Of a stretch of 64,000 nt of DNA, positions 21,312 through 33,235 are shown one piece after another (the stretch's first letter is position 1; every line of letters begins with the position of its first letter). This DNA comes from Blastomussa wellsi (Eukaryota > Cnidaria > Anthozoa > Scleractinia > Plerogyridae). Under the pieces are notes generated by a model that worked only from the letters and a program-made list of their open reading frames with translations, had not been told where the DNA came from and ran no database searches. Location of the stretch: the NCBI GenBank assembly GCA_947652115.1, contig OX393574.1, positions 11,357,512 to 11,421,511 on the forward strand. Direction: 5' to 3'. The translations under genes and the position numbers were made by a program.

Positions 21312-22060
21312 TTAGCAATCCAGTATAAAAAACATAGGATATGATCACAGAAAAATGTAGAACGAAACAACGTTAACTGTGTCAGATGCCAGTATTTCTA
21401 CAGTCACACGTTAGTTTAAAAGTTAGAACCACCTTGTAGGGTATAATAATATAAGCAGCTGCGAAATAGCTTAATCAAGAGTTTTTTAATTAAATAGTAA
21501 ATTTCTACGGTTGTAAATGGTCACACCCTAAGGTTTCATCAAGTGTTAACCAAACTAATCATATCGACCTACGCCAAATTAAAAAAAAAATGTATATGGC
21601 TAAATTTTGTCATCTTTCTTTGATGTTCCTCCTCTAAATTTTTAAAAACAGGATGTGTATAAACGTGAATGCTGACGATGTCTTTACGATATTGACCCTG
21701 CTTCTGTGAACATTGCCGATTTATTTATTTATTTAACGTTTCAGTCGTCGATAAGTATGTTTTCCCCATTAGTTGTTCGATGGGTTTTAGCGAGGTGGTG
21801 ATAAATCGATTACAGACAAGAAAAGCAGCTATCTTATACGACTTTTGACATTTGACTGTTTACTGTTTTGGTTTGTAGTTAAGTGGTTTGATTACTTGAA
21901 TATTACGAATTAATTGCTGGTAAGCCATGTTCATCCCTTAAAACCAAAGTGGTCTTAATTAATGTTAAGAACTGAAGCCCGCATTCGGATCCTTCTGTTG
22001 TGGTTTAGCTCGGGAGGTAGAATATTTGGGAGGCGTGGTCGCATTTTAATTCAATATTAA
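21312..22060. other. 3' flank of GPCR 2
   Basis: No gene. About 21410-21440 (AAAAGTTAGAACCACCTTGT) is a short piece of the ~105-bp repeat seen at 25044 and 30101. Confidence 0.4.
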
Positions 22061-22062
22061 AG

Positions 22063-22430
22063 GTTCTAATTTCCATATCATTGTGCCAAATGCCACCAAA
22101 TACACGAATAAATTTGATAAAAAGATTCCACCGAACAAGATAGAACAGTTATTTTGGGTAAGTAGTACATGATTACAAGAATGGAAGTGGATTGCAATTT
22201 ATGAAAATAGAGTTCTGGACAGGATGTCCAGAAATCAAAGTTGAAATTCTGGTGAAAATTTGAATTTTTTAATAGTTATTTTTTCTTCTTAGTTGACATT
22301 TCTTTGCTTTCACCACTTCTAGCATCTTCTCCTTCTATTTCAAGACAATAAAACACGATTACAGCAAGCTACAGGTCATACGTATTAAAATATGATATAT
22401 CAGACGTGGCAGTGTCCCTTTAAGACGGAG
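22063..22430. repeat. Dispersed repeat, copy A
   Basis: Runs from about TTCTAATTTCCATATCATTG to GGCAGTGTCCCTTTAA and is an inverted, diverged copy of 25528-25895. Shared landmarks include CACCAAATACACGAATAAA, GGACAGGATGTCCAG and ACAGCAAGCTACAGG. The AAAGGGACACTG terminus looks like a transposon end. Non-coding. Confidence 0.7.
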
Positions 22431-24504
22431 GAGGTCTTTTCTTTGGGTCAGTGTTAATTTGCCCTCTTCAACAAACAACCCTTTTGAATAACTGACATTT
22501 AACATGAAAAGAAATGAAATATGAAATGAAACTGTCTTTAAAAACTTTTATATTTAGCCTCGGATCTTGTACGAGCGGAAGTAATTTCAATGAAGTATTC
22601 TGGCATACAGAGCTTGCATGCGATGAGCGGATCGCTCGCAAATCATTCACTGGTTACAATCCAAAAACGCAATTGAACTGCCAAGTGAGTTTATATAAAA
22701 GAAAATACATCCAATTCTATTTGGCAATTGATTGGTTTCAAATGAATTGGATATTTTGAGAAAGGATCTCCGCTTTCTAAAGTTTATTAATTCCATCAGC
22801 AAAACCATCAAAAACCGCACAGGAACACAATATCCGGGATTGTTGAAGCCAGGGGCAGTTTGTTATGTTTTTATTATGCCTATTGACTGTTTATATAAAC
22901 ACTGTTCTTAAAAAGGCACTTGATTATCGTTAGTGTCATCGACCAAGGTCGAAGATAGACCCACCGCTGGGAGACGACTCAATTAATTGAACGAGTTGCT
23001 TCTCACGCACGCGAAGATTTTAGTCGTTTTAGGCTTTCTATTTTTATAAAAAGGACTGCAGCAAAATGCGTTTAATTCCTCCGTCTGACTCCTGGCATGA
23101 AATGATGGTCTTTTAAGTTTGAATTAACGATTAGTTGACAGAAAAATCACTAAAAGACGCATATTGAAAGCATTAGCAAGCAATCAATAACATCAAAGTA
23201 ATGAAACCAAGTCACGCTATTTTGCGCAATCTCGCCAAATGAACTGAAAGCGCCCTTAAATGTGCTAGAAAGCACAAATTAAGTTAATCAGACACGTGGG
23301 CAGACTATACTGAATCAGGTGTTTCATCAATCCTAACTTTTTGAGATATTGATTTGCCACGACCATGCAAATGGACGTCAAAAATCACCTTATATAGCAT
23401 TTCAATATTAGTGACGATCAGCTACTGGAGGAGAAAGGGCCTGAGCAGGAACGGCTGACTGTTAGTGGCCTGGGGACTAAAATGCTCCACATCTGACTGC
23501 TGAGTCAGCTGTTTACGCAGAACTAAAAAATTACGCTCAGTTTCCTCTTGACGGGAAATTTTAACTACCAACATCATCGTCACCATGCTTTTATGTTTCG
23601 ATGCATTTTTCGACCGTGAATATTAGCCAATGAGCGCGCGAGAATGTGCTTTAATTAATGAAATCGGCGCTGTTCCTGAACAGTGGTTACGAACTAGATG
23701 TGTTGTTTCTTTGATTGTACGCATTACGGGCCTATATGTGAATGACGCACATATTCATGATAGCTCGGAAGAAGCGCAGTTTGTTAAAATGGACCTTTTT
23801 CGTTTGGGGGTGTTTGTTTTCCGATTTCAGACCATGTGACATTCTCTAGGGAATTGTTCTTTTGTCCATCCAAAAATTATTGATTGATATTCACGCAAAT
23901 ATTTCAAAATTTGAAAGCAAGAATTCTCAAGAGTATCTTCACGTGGTCTGTAATGGGGCAACTTAAAGGTCTATCATCTATGTTCCAGTGCATGTCAAGT
24001 GGCAAGCCGCAAGTGTGAAACACGAGGATCAGATTATAACAGGGCAGTAATCGGAAATCCGGCAAGCGATCCGCATCTTGTGCACGAAAGAAAATTAAAC
24101 TTGAGAGTTTCTACGTCACTGAATTATATATCTTAGCTGTCTTAGCTGAAACTAAAAACGAAGCCAAAATATCCTTATAATTACTATTTTCTGTAGTTCA
24201 AGATATTCTTTTCATGTTAAAAGCTGAACCCCAAACGCATGCCAACGTCCCGTCCAAATGAAACCACAGGGTCATGTATTTTTTGCTTGTTTTCGAGAAG
24301 ATTAAAACACAACTGGATGCGAAGAAAAGCAAAGATAACAAAAAACGCTTTGACTTTGTAGAACAATGCGTGGCAAAAATGAAGAATAGCGAGCATCGGA
24401 TGGACCTTTTTTCGCCTCGGACCCCTTGAATATTTTTGTTTTCAAATGTTGCCCTAAGAACTAAAAGCACCTAACCCCAAAATATTATTTTCGCTAAAAT
24501 AAAC
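22431..24504. other. Intergenic, no gene recognised
   Basis: AT-rich; only short frames. No repeat with a second copy in the window was noticed. Confidence 0.35.
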
Positions 24505-24856
24505 CTTTGCACCAGTTTGAAACGCATTGCACCTTTTGTTTATCCTTTTTCCCAATTTCTGACTATTTATAGCATCCAAAAGTTACCAAAAACTGTGCAT
24601 CCGATCATTTGTTTCACGACCGAGTCAGAAGGGGCGTGGGTCAATTCCATGTTTGACGTCACAAACTGATTTGAATGGCATCAAGTCTTTGTAAACATGC
24701 ATGCAAATCTGTTTGTGACGTCAAGTAGCGAATAGACCCACGCCCCTTCTGACACCGTCGTGGAACAAATGACGCACAACTTTGAATGCTATAAATAGAC
24801 AGAACTTTGTGAAAAGGAGAAGCAAAGGGTGCAATGCGTTTCGAACTGGTGCAAAG
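24505..24856. mobile_element. 352-bp foldback MITE with ~130-bp arms
   Basis: The ends CTTTGCACCAGTTTGAAACG and CGTTTCGAACTGGTGCAAAG are inverted. Pairing continues inward through CTATTTATAGCAT, GTCAGAAGGGGCGTGGGTC and TTGACGTCACAAAC, with scattered mismatches. The loop is about 70 bases. No coding frame. Confidence 0.75.
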
Positions 24857-25043
24857 ACTTATTTAAGGTGCAACGAGTGTCAAATCACGGATTTTGAAAA
24901 AATGCCAACTTTTTATTTTGCAAGATATCAAACAATTCCGTTATGGTACAGCCATTAAAGCCACTAAAGTTAGGACAAAATTGTTCAGCAAAACCAATTT
25001 TCCTAGTGAAAGTATCATGCACAAACTCATAACTGAGAAATGT

Positions 25044-25142
25044 CTTGTACAGCATAATAAACAGTCCCATGAAAGTACTGGTCAGAAGATTTCATTTGAA
25101 TGGAAAAGAGCCTGAAACAGTTTGACCGAAACCACCTTGTAT
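25044..25142. repeat. ~105-bp satellite-like repeat, single unit
   Basis: Unit landmarks: CTTGTACAGCATAATAAACAG, AAAGTACTGGTCAGA, TTTCATTTGAATGG and ACCACCTTGTA. It matches the tandem units at 30101-30345. Confidence 0.65.
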
Positions 25143-25527
25143 ATAGGAAATTAAAATTAACAAGAAAACGTAACGTTTAATCGCATATTGTGGTTTCATT
25201 GTGTGGAGTACATACCTCCTCCTATTTTCTCAAAACGGACAAACTCGTTAATCTGCTCTAATCCCTTATTCGCTTTCTATCACTAAATTCCCAGAAACAG
25301 TAAAAAATAACAACCAACAAGGAAACTATTTAAATAGTTTGAGAATATCGGGAGTTGTGGCATCAGTTTCATGATTAAGATAAAGTGGGAGACCTTTATC
25401 GTTGACATATCATGTCACAGCAAATGGTAAACAAGCTAAGAATCTGAACAATTTTTGCTATTGTAGATGTCATGGTGTACAAGAAAAGTCTGTTTAGGAT
25501 TACAATGAATGTTTTTGTTTTCGATTA

Positions 25528-25895
25528 AAAGGACACTGTCACGCCTGATGTATCATAAGTTAACAAGTATGGCCTGTAGCTTGCTGTAATTGTGCTTTAT
25601 TGTCTTGCAATAGAAGGATAAAAATGCTAAAAGTGGTGAAAACAAAGAAATATCAACTAAGAAGAAAAAATAACTGAAAGATTCAAAATTTCACCAGCAT
25701 TTCAGCTTTCAGTACTGGACATCCTGCCCAGAAATCAATATTGATGAAATGCAACCACATCCATCCTTGTAATTCTGTACTTCTTCCTAAAAATGCCTGC
25801 TCTGTCTTGTTCTGCGCAATCTTTTTATTAAATTTATTCGTGTATTTGGTGACATTTGGCACAATAATATGGAAATTAGAACATTAAAATTTCTA
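25528..25895. repeat. Dispersed repeat, copy B (inverted relative to copy A)
   Basis: Begins AAAGGACACTGTCACG and mirrors 22063-22430 in reverse complement. Similarity ends around TGGAAATTAGAACATT. With copy A it brackets about 3.1 kb of intergenic DNA. Confidence 0.7.
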
Positions 25896-26144
25896 TAACC
25901 AGGCGTGACATTGTTAATTACTTTTACATTTCCGTGTTTTATCGCTACTTTTCTATACCTGGAGCGACCACACACACCCACTTGTGTATCTTCACTCAAT
26001 TCAGTTTGAGTGCGTACGTGAGACCTTTAACCCTATGAATGTGCCAGAATACATAGTACTAGTAAAGGAAATGGACACGAAAATCCTCCAAGCCACGAAG
26101 CCTGACGTACACGGAGATTCCCATCTTTGCGTTATACCACACAA

Positions 26145-26346
26145 TAGGCCTTTTGCAACAAACGGTCACATGGTTCAAAATCCGCCATGCTGAAGGGCAA
26201 GCTTATTATTATTCCCGCACTGGGACATCCAAACAAAGCGACTTCAGCCAGTCAAGCTTGACCTTTCTTTGTTTTGGATGTCCCAGTGCGGGAATAATAA
26301 TAAGCTTGTATTTGGTACCATGTGACCGTTTGTTGCAAAATGCCTA
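26145..26346. mobile_element. 202-bp foldback MITE with TA ends
   Basis: The ends TAGGCCTTTTGCAACAAACG and CGTTTGTTGCAAAATGCCTA are inverted. The arms include GGTCACATGG/CCATGTGACC and a nearly perfect inner stem from AAGCTTATTATTATTCCCGC through GGGACATCCAAA. Loop about 40 bases. A TA target is typical of Tc1/mariner-type elements. Confidence 0.75.
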
Positions 26347-26943
26347 TTTATGCATCTTAGGGCCCTACTTATGGCCCAGACCTTATTCCTGATAGCGGCC
26401 ATGTTTGTTTTCAAGTTGTAATGCAATGCAAATTAGGCACGTGATTTGTGAGGGGCAAACAAGCCTAATCGATACATTTCAGCTGGTGTGTTATCATGTA
26501 TAGCCTGATAATTTTTGTTTTCATTGCCATACTTTGGTGTCCAGTAGTTTTTTGGTGAAAATATTCCACATCTCACGCGCGGCGCTTTATTAAAGAAAAC
26601 GGCTTGGTCTGTCATTGGAAGGAGACCAACACCAGAAAGGATGGGCAATGTATCGAGAGAAAAAACCTCACTATTATTTTAATTGAAACTCACTACAGAA
26701 ACTGCTAGCTATGTGCGAAGAAGGTCACGGTTTTTCTCTTTCCTTTTTGTGTGACAAATTAAACCGTTTTTGTCCTCTCTGCAGAAGTATCTTAAAATTA
26801 AAGAATTAAAGTAAATTTCGTTTGGTTACTGACTCTGCACGTCTTTAATGATCACGTTCATTGTCATCGCCTGCCCATTTGCCGTTGTATAGCAGGCATT
26901 GAAAGAAAAATTACACGTCTATCGATCGCTCTTTAGCAACTAA

Positions 26944-27960
26944 GGGACTGTGCAATAATTACCTGGAGGGGGGGGCCGTAAAACGAGAGGGGGGGGCACA
27001 ATGTAAACTAACAGCCTTAGGGAGGGGGGGTAACATGTAATTTTCTAAATAAGTGGGGGGGGGGCAACTAAAAAAATGACTTTATGACTCAAAAACCAAA
27101 GATATTATTTTACTGAAAATTATACTCACTTTTTTCTGGACTGATTTATATAAATTTCATATGGCATGACCTAACATTTAAAGTAACACAGCCATGAGCA
27201 GTTCACCAATCTGGGACTGATTTTCAATGATACAAATAAAACATGAATAAAATAAAATAGAACAGAACTAGTTATTACATGCAATAACAAAACCATCAGC
27301 AGTTCATGTAAATGTCTGGTGACTTGATGTTTTACCCTATTTATGAGTAACACAACAGGGGTAAATCTAGAATTTATAGAAGTAGAGGATGTCCCCAACA
27401 GGAAACCAAGAACAAAATTAATTCTGATTGACAATAAATGTACGGAATTTTAGGCCCAAGGTAAGTATCACATCAACCTTATTACACCCCTCTAGATTTA
27501 CCAATGGAGATAATTAAAAAACTGGAAATGCAGGTAACAAGTGAAATTCACTTGAGAATATTATCAAAATGATACATGTTTTTGTTAGTGTTTAAGAGCT
27601 TGATGATAAAAAGTCTTCAACAAACTCTTCAGCTTCTCCCACAAAGCACTTAGAGTTTAACAGGTCTCCTAAACAAGCTTTATCAGTGCGAGACGTAAAT
27701 AAAGCAATAATATCTGGATCGACATTATCAATCTGTGGCACTCCATATTTTTCTGGCTCATATTCTCCATCAACTGCTGTTCCTCCCAGTTGACTAGGGA
27801 GAGGGAGAGGGGGAGGGGGGGGGTCAAACTTAATGTTATTATTGTGTGAGGGGGGGTTGAAGTTAATTTTTGCTTAACGAGAGGGGGGTATGACTTAATT
27901 TTTGGCCATTTGGAACCCATTTTACGCCCCCCCCCCTCCAGGTAATTATTGCACAGTCCC
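26944..27960. mobile_element. 1,017-bp element with TAA flanks and G-run ends
   Basis: TIRs GGGACTGTGCAATAATTACC (from 26944) and GGTAATTATTGCACAGTCCC (to 27960) are flanked by TAA at 26941-26943 and 27961-27963, consistent with a PIF/Harbinger-type 3-bp duplication. Inside both ends lie several runs of 6-10 G (or C) spaced 20-40 bp apart. On the - strand a frame open from about 27790 to a TAA at 27594-27592 encodes an acidic peptide (GEYEPEKYGVPQIDNVDP ... EAEEFVEDFLSS) that I do not recognise; it may be a remnant of an element-encoded protein. Confidence 0.75.
27592..27790 (-). pseudogene. Acidic ORF remnant inside the TAA-flanked element
   Basis: Stop-bounded frame of about 65 codons with no start codon of its own and biased toward D/E: GGTAVDGEYEPEKYGVPQ, then DPDIIALFTSRTDKAC and CFVGEAEEFVEDF. 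No family recognised. The codon pattern looks more protein-like than neighbouring frames. Probably the 3' end of a gene carried or captured by the element. Confidence 0.35.
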
Positions 27961-28306
27961 TAATTCATACTTACGCGTACACCATCAGATTATGGTGCAC
28001 GCGGGAAGTTTGGAGAGCGCGAAAGAGGCGCGGCTTGAGCTTCTTGGGTGCTATCCAAAATTTCCAAATATATTACAAATAGATCGATAGTGCACATCTA
28101 AAAGCATGAACCAATAATTTAATACCATTGTCGATGGCAATATTCATCAGCGCCATAACTCGCGTGAGGAAAGGGCAAAGCGACTTGCTTAGTCGTAATC
28201 AGCGCGGCACTGCTTGATCTGTTAAAATGATAATTAACGAGCTAAGACTTTTGGTAAATGAGCTCTTTGAAAAACAAGGATAAGTTTTAATACGTGTTTC
28301 AAGCCA

Positions 28307-29800
28307 TCAACATACACTTTCAGGGATTCCATCCAAATGTCTGAGTGCATACTCCGAAATCGAAAGCACGTGATCCATCCCTTCCAACTCGTTGTTGCTT
28401 AGAGGGCACAACTGGCTTGGCAGAACATCTCTTTCGGATGCGGAAACAGAACCATTTTCAATCGGATCGATTAGATCCTTGAAGTCGCTTTGTTGGAGAT
28501 GCCTTTTCAGTGCCACTGAACTTTCTTTAATCGACCCCGCAAGGAGTCCAAGGAAACCAGGCGAAAGAATTTGCTCGCCCGCAGTATCGGACCTCCCTTT
28601 GTAAACATGGATCGTTCTCTTGTTTCTTGCTTGAGGCAAAACGTGCCTTGGTAAATCTTTACCGGAACCATTACTCTGACCAACTTTATCCACCCCATTT
28701 ACAGCTCTAACTTCTGTGTAATTATTACTTAAAATGTGTTTACCAGCTTGGTAGTTTCCTGTAAAGGTTTTGTTTTTGAGTTTGTTCTTGCCAGAGCGAA
28801 TCTCCCGACTGTAGAAGCCATAAATTATAGGATTAAGGACACTATTCGAGTACGTGAACAATCTACAAACGGCTGAAATGATAGCGAAATATTCATGTTC
28901 ATCGCCATTGCCAAGATCCACCCAAAGCCACAGGACTTGATTGGGAAACATACCAAGCGCAAACACCATTACAACAGCTACAAACATTTTACTCACATGA
29001 ATGTTTTGCACCTTTTTCCGAGCAGAAATGTTGGACTGCAGGCTTGCTTCTGACGCATTGGAGCGTGTACTTCCTTCCCTAAGATTTGTTAATTCCCTAA
29101 GTGGTTTTCGACAAAGAGTTAGTAGCGCTAGGCTATGCAGTGAGATCATGAGTACCAGAGGAATTCCGTATTGTGCGAGAAAAAGAAGCAAAGTGTAGGC
29201 TTTTCTGTAGCTGGTGATGGGAGATGGCCAGCGCTCGTCGCAGTTATCCCCGTTCAGATCTAAAACAATCGCAAAAGGTATTATAAACAGACACGACGCG
29301 AAGTGAATAGCGAAAATGCACTGCTTAACTTAAGCAGTGCATTTTCGCTATTCACTTCACGTCGTGTCTGTTTATAATACCTTTTTTGTTTTTGTCACCC
29401 TGTGAGCCTTGAAAGGATGGACAACGGCGCGGTATCTATCACAACAAATCATGGTTAAGGTAAGCGCGGATGAAGTGGAGAAGAGAGTCTCAAGAGGCCA
29501 AATTAGTTTACACAAAACCGGTCCAAGTGCCCACCTGTAATTGCTCTCTTCAAAAACCCAATCCATGGGAATGCTTATGGTGGGAGTAAGTGTGTCGCAG
29601 ATGGCTAAGTTTAGAACCAGAAGAATATAGGATGTTTTCCGAATTCTCCTCCGAGATTGGCAGATAATATAAACAACTGCTGCGTTGCCTAAAATACTCA
29701 ACGTCAAGATGACTCCAAAAAGGATGTGTATGTAAAGTTCATTGAAGCTGAAATAAGGGAGAAATCGATCGCGATTGATATTCTGGTGTTTGAACGCCAC
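28307..29800 (-). pseudogene. Class A GPCR 3, damaged copy of the cluster receptor
   Basis: Reading from 29800 down: TM1 ILGN, TM2 LAICD, W90/Cys97, DRY (121-123), then at 29380 an inverted duplication of TM4 sequence brings four in-frame stops. The frame resumes, in the same register, at TM4 (CIFAIHFAS, with His at 4.50), ECL2 GDNCDERWP, TM5 AQYGIP, TM6 FALGMFPNQVLW, TM7 CRLFTYSNSVLNPIIY and a tail ending PESVC. The first codon of the frame is GTG where the paralogues have ATG, a TGA lies eight codons upstream, and no N-terminal sequon is present. Two lesions suggest a pseudogene. The alternatives are an assembly fold-back error, or use of a fortuitous 60-nt GT-AG intron (29380-29321) that would keep the frame. 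Confidence 0.85.
29273..29385. repeat. 56-bp-arm palindrome inside GPCR 3
   Basis: Left arm 29273-29328 and right arm 29330-29385 are inverted copies with a single mismatch and a one-base centre (29329). The left arm is the authentic TM4 coding sequence; the right arm is the extra copy. It looks like a template-switch event or a sequencing/assembly fold-back. Confidence 0.95.
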
Positions 29801-29818
29801 ATTAGCGGGGCTTGTGTG

Positions 29819-29840
29819 GGCGTTTCATTTGGGAAACGCC
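29819..29840. repeat. Short hairpin just upstream of GPCR 3
   Basis: GGCGTTTC and GGAAACGCC form a stem of about 8 bp within 20 bp of the expected start of the receptor frame. Confidence 0.5.
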
Positions 29841-30100
29841 ATCATGTTTGTCACCTTTAACCGTTTGAGGCTTTTAGGAAACTTTATCAGTAATTTACAG
29901 TTGGTGACATCAATAACTCTAGATATTTCCCTCACCCAGCTAATTCAGAACACATTGTTTCATTGTTTCATTGTTGGAACATTTTAACAGATGAGTTACT
30001 GAGCATTAGGGCAGGAAGTCTTTAGAGTATATAAAACAAATTGAGAATCGAAAAACTGAATAACAACCGATCAAAATCCACTTTGCAATGATTTTGAAAA

Positions 30101-30345
30101 ATAAACAGCACCACAGGAAAGTACTGGCCAGCGGTTTCATTTAAGTGATATGAACACGCTGGGGATTCATCCACAAACTAAAAAGTTAGAACACCTTGTA
30201 TCGAACCTTGTACAGCATAATTAACAGCATCAGTACTGCTCAATAGCTTTCATTTGAATGGTCACATGTACACTAGGGCTTCATCCATTGACAGTCTAAA
30301 AAGTTAAAACCAGCTTGTACAGTGTGATATAAAAAGCACCACATC
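30101..30345. repeat. ~105-bp satellite-like repeat, about 2.3 tandem units
   Basis: Consecutive units each contain AACAGCAYC, AGTACTG, TTTCATTT, TTCATCCA, ACTAAAAAGTTA and CTTGTAcag. Single or partial units occur at 25044-25142 and 21410-21440. I recall the motif set from coral genomes. Confidence 0.7.
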
Positions 30346-31770
30346 GTTAAATTTATTAATAATTCAAAAGGATGTATTCAATGAAAAGATACTTAATGGA
30401 ACTACTTGAATGCATCGTTATTCCTGTAAGCCCCATGACAGAACAGCCATTTGTAATTTGGATACCCTCTTTCGTTTTTTTTATAAGAATATTGTTTTTC
30501 CGGCCCAGGCTAAATGTTCTTATTTTTCTGCCGATTTTAGACAGAAAATATTCTTAGACTAATAATTTATCATGATTCTTTTTACAGTTTATTTCATGTC
30601 TTTTGTGCTGCATACCTTACATATGTATTGCGGTACTTACCATTCATCGAACTATATTATGTCCCCGGGGGCAGTGGTTTTCGTTTATTTGCACATTTTC
30701 AACACAAAATTATATTCTTATCAAAATCTCAGCCTTGGGTTTTTTCTAAAATTATTCTTAAAATTTCGCAAATTTCAGCCTCGATATTCTTATAAAATAT
30801 ATTCATATTCTTATTTTGAAGCTTTTAAACAGTAAAAGATACAAAACTGCTATTTCTCCAGTCCAATTTTTATGGGTATTATTTGGAATGGCTCGCCTTC
30901 GGCTCACATATTTTATATGTTACTAATATGTCTATTTATTTAATATATTTCATGTCTGTTTTTTTTAGTAATGCCATGTTTAGCGATTTTCGTGGCAAGT
31001 TGGTCGAGCGGTATTCTAAAATCTGCAATAACTTTTAGAAGCAGATACTAGCACATTTGAATACGACTCATACAATTTATGGAACAGTCCCTTCCACTCC
31101 CAAATATAAGTTAGCAAGTCAGCCAAGAGCTAAAAATATGCTTGTATTTTGCAGTGATGAGGTAGCATAGTAATGATAGGAAAAGTCCTATCAGTAAATT
31201 TGTTTAAACGGACTTGGCGTCCAATTTAAGTAAAAAATGATGTCGTGTATTTGTTTCGGGAACGGTTCCAGTTTACCTCAAAGGAACTCTCTTCAGTTTG
31301 ACCCCATCAGATCCATTTTATTTGCATGGTACGCACCTAAGCCTTCATGCACGGCTTTTGTTGCTAAAGATTACAAAAAAAAATAATAAAATAATTATTT
31401 CACTTAATTAATCAACTCAGCAAACTCATCTGATATGCACATTATCATTTCTTAATTGTTCTGGCATGCAAAAGAAAGAACGTGCTGGATTATCATGAAA
31501 AGACCCATCCACCGCGCGCGTTTGGCATTGCTCGGTGCCTACAGATTTAATGACTTTCCAGAGTATTCTCACGTTTTTTCTGGTAGTTTTTGTACAAACC
31601 TCTTTAGCTTCGATTAATTGATTTCATCTTAAAACGATAATGAATATTTTAATACTGATAGTAATGATTAGATTACAGCCTTGTCAGTCTGGACCATCTG
31701 AAGCATGGAGAGACCGTGTGCCTCGTGCGGTCGCTTGTTAGTTTGAAGACATCTTATTTGGAGAGCAAGG
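30346..31770. other. Intergenic, no gene recognised
   Basis: Very AT-rich. ATTCTTATNAAA-type words recur between 30480 and 30830 (for example TATTCTTATCAAAA, TATTCTTATAAAAT) and may be a decayed repeat. Two frames of 61 and 87 codons here are low-complexity. Confidence 0.35.
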
Positions 31771-31912
31771 GCGGCGCATCAATGTGGCCCGGATTCGATA
31801 ACAAACCGGTACCATACGTGGCTTGAGTTTGTTCTTGGTTCCCGTTTTACTCCGAAGGCTTTTCTCCGAGTTCTCCGGTTTTTCTCCGTACTCAAAAACC
31901 AGCCTCTCTAAA
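31771..31912 (+). repeat. SINE-like fragment
   Basis: The order GGCCCGGATTCGATA, GGCTTGAGTTTGTTCTTGG, TTTTCTCCGAGTTCTCCGG, CTCAAAAACCAGC matches the body of a tRNA-like-headed SINE that I recall from cnidarians. No intact A/B boxes, so an old copy. Sequence down to about 32335 (ending AATAAAGTTTGAAGTTTG) may be part of a longer repeat. Confidence 0.5.
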
Positions 31913-32668
31913 TTCAAATTCTACCTATATTGAGGACGGTGCAGTGAAACCAGCTGTGGTCGATGTGGCTTCCTTTTTGAACATTGTTATTTATTTCATT
32001 TTTTCTATAATTTTGAGGGCTATCTGCTCTGTACATGTTTCCGCAGCCGAGATTTGGGACTGCCTCAGCTGTTAATTACGGATGTGGGTTACACGTCTAG
32101 ATAAGATGTGCCGCATTTGATCAAAGATATTGGTACGTAAAATAAAACTGGAAGATGGTTATAATAATTAACGATTATCCAGTGAAGTCGCGCCTCTGAT
32201 ACTTAGCCGATGAGGTCGTTGGCCGAGTTGGCTAAAACCAGGCGATATTCCACAAGATTGAAAACATTTTTATTATTGTAATTATTAATTGTCACTGAAA
32301 AGCCCTCTTAGGGAGTGTCAATAAAGTTTGAAGTTTGAAATTGAACAGGATAATTGTTTTATGCAACAAATTGTCAACGAAGCGCTTTCTACAGCTAACA
32401 GCTAGAAAAATTGCCGTTATGCGGCGCCTTGCGAAAATCAGTCAAATTATCGTTACTTATTGTATATCATAAATTATTATTCAACAAATTGTAACACTGT
32501 CCAAATAAAATATGGTCTGTTTTCTTATGTGTTACCTTCTCACGTAAACGTTGCAACTTATAATCTAAATAAATGAATGATAAATGATGATATTTAGGTA
32601 GGAAGACACAGCCTCAACTGGTTTTCATGCGCGTCCTCCATCCGTGTCCATCCAGGTCAAAATTAAAT

Positions 32669-32735
32669 CGAGGAAAGCCGGAGAATACACCCCGAGAACT
32701 GAAAACCCTCGGAGAGAACCAACAATCAACAATTC
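32669..32735 (-). repeat. SINE-like fragment, opposite strand
   Basis: The reverse complement contains GTTGGTTCTCTCCGAGGG and TTCTCCGGCTTTCC, the same core as the fragment at 31771-31912. Confidence 0.45.
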
Positions 32736-33235
32736 TAAATACACTGGGAAATGAACGAAACACAATCTCGACTGAGATTGTTCCGATGTCCTTCTTCAGT
32801 AAATACTTTCAATGGAAATGTAATAATGACAAATGTGACAAATGTTTTGGAGTTGGAACCAAGTTGTAATAGTATCTGCACTTTCAAAATATGGTTACCA
32901 TGGCAACACGAAGTTTCGCTCGCATTAAAGGAGCTAGCTTAGTTAGTAGACATTTTTGACAATGTATAAAATTACCTTCAAATTAAAGGAAAAAAGAATC
33001 TGAGAAGAAACATGGCTGGATGACTTCGAATGGGAAAGATTGAAAAGGATTATAACGTCTCATCCCCGATGAAGTCCCTTTAAACGAAGTGTAATTAATT
33101 CTGACTGAAAGGCATTCTTCGATCTGCGCCACTTTCAACTAAGCATCTTCAAGCTTTGTCCACTGAACAAAGACTTACACGGGGACTTTCACCGCGTTAA
33201 ATGTCCGGGAGTGGGGAGGGGCCGGGGGGGGGAGG

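Noticed and set aside
28307..29800. Two separate genes (a TM1-3 fragment and a TM4-7 fragment) on the - strand
   Set aside because: The two pieces are in the same register, complementary in domain content, and separated only by the palindromic insertion, so they are one receptor locus.
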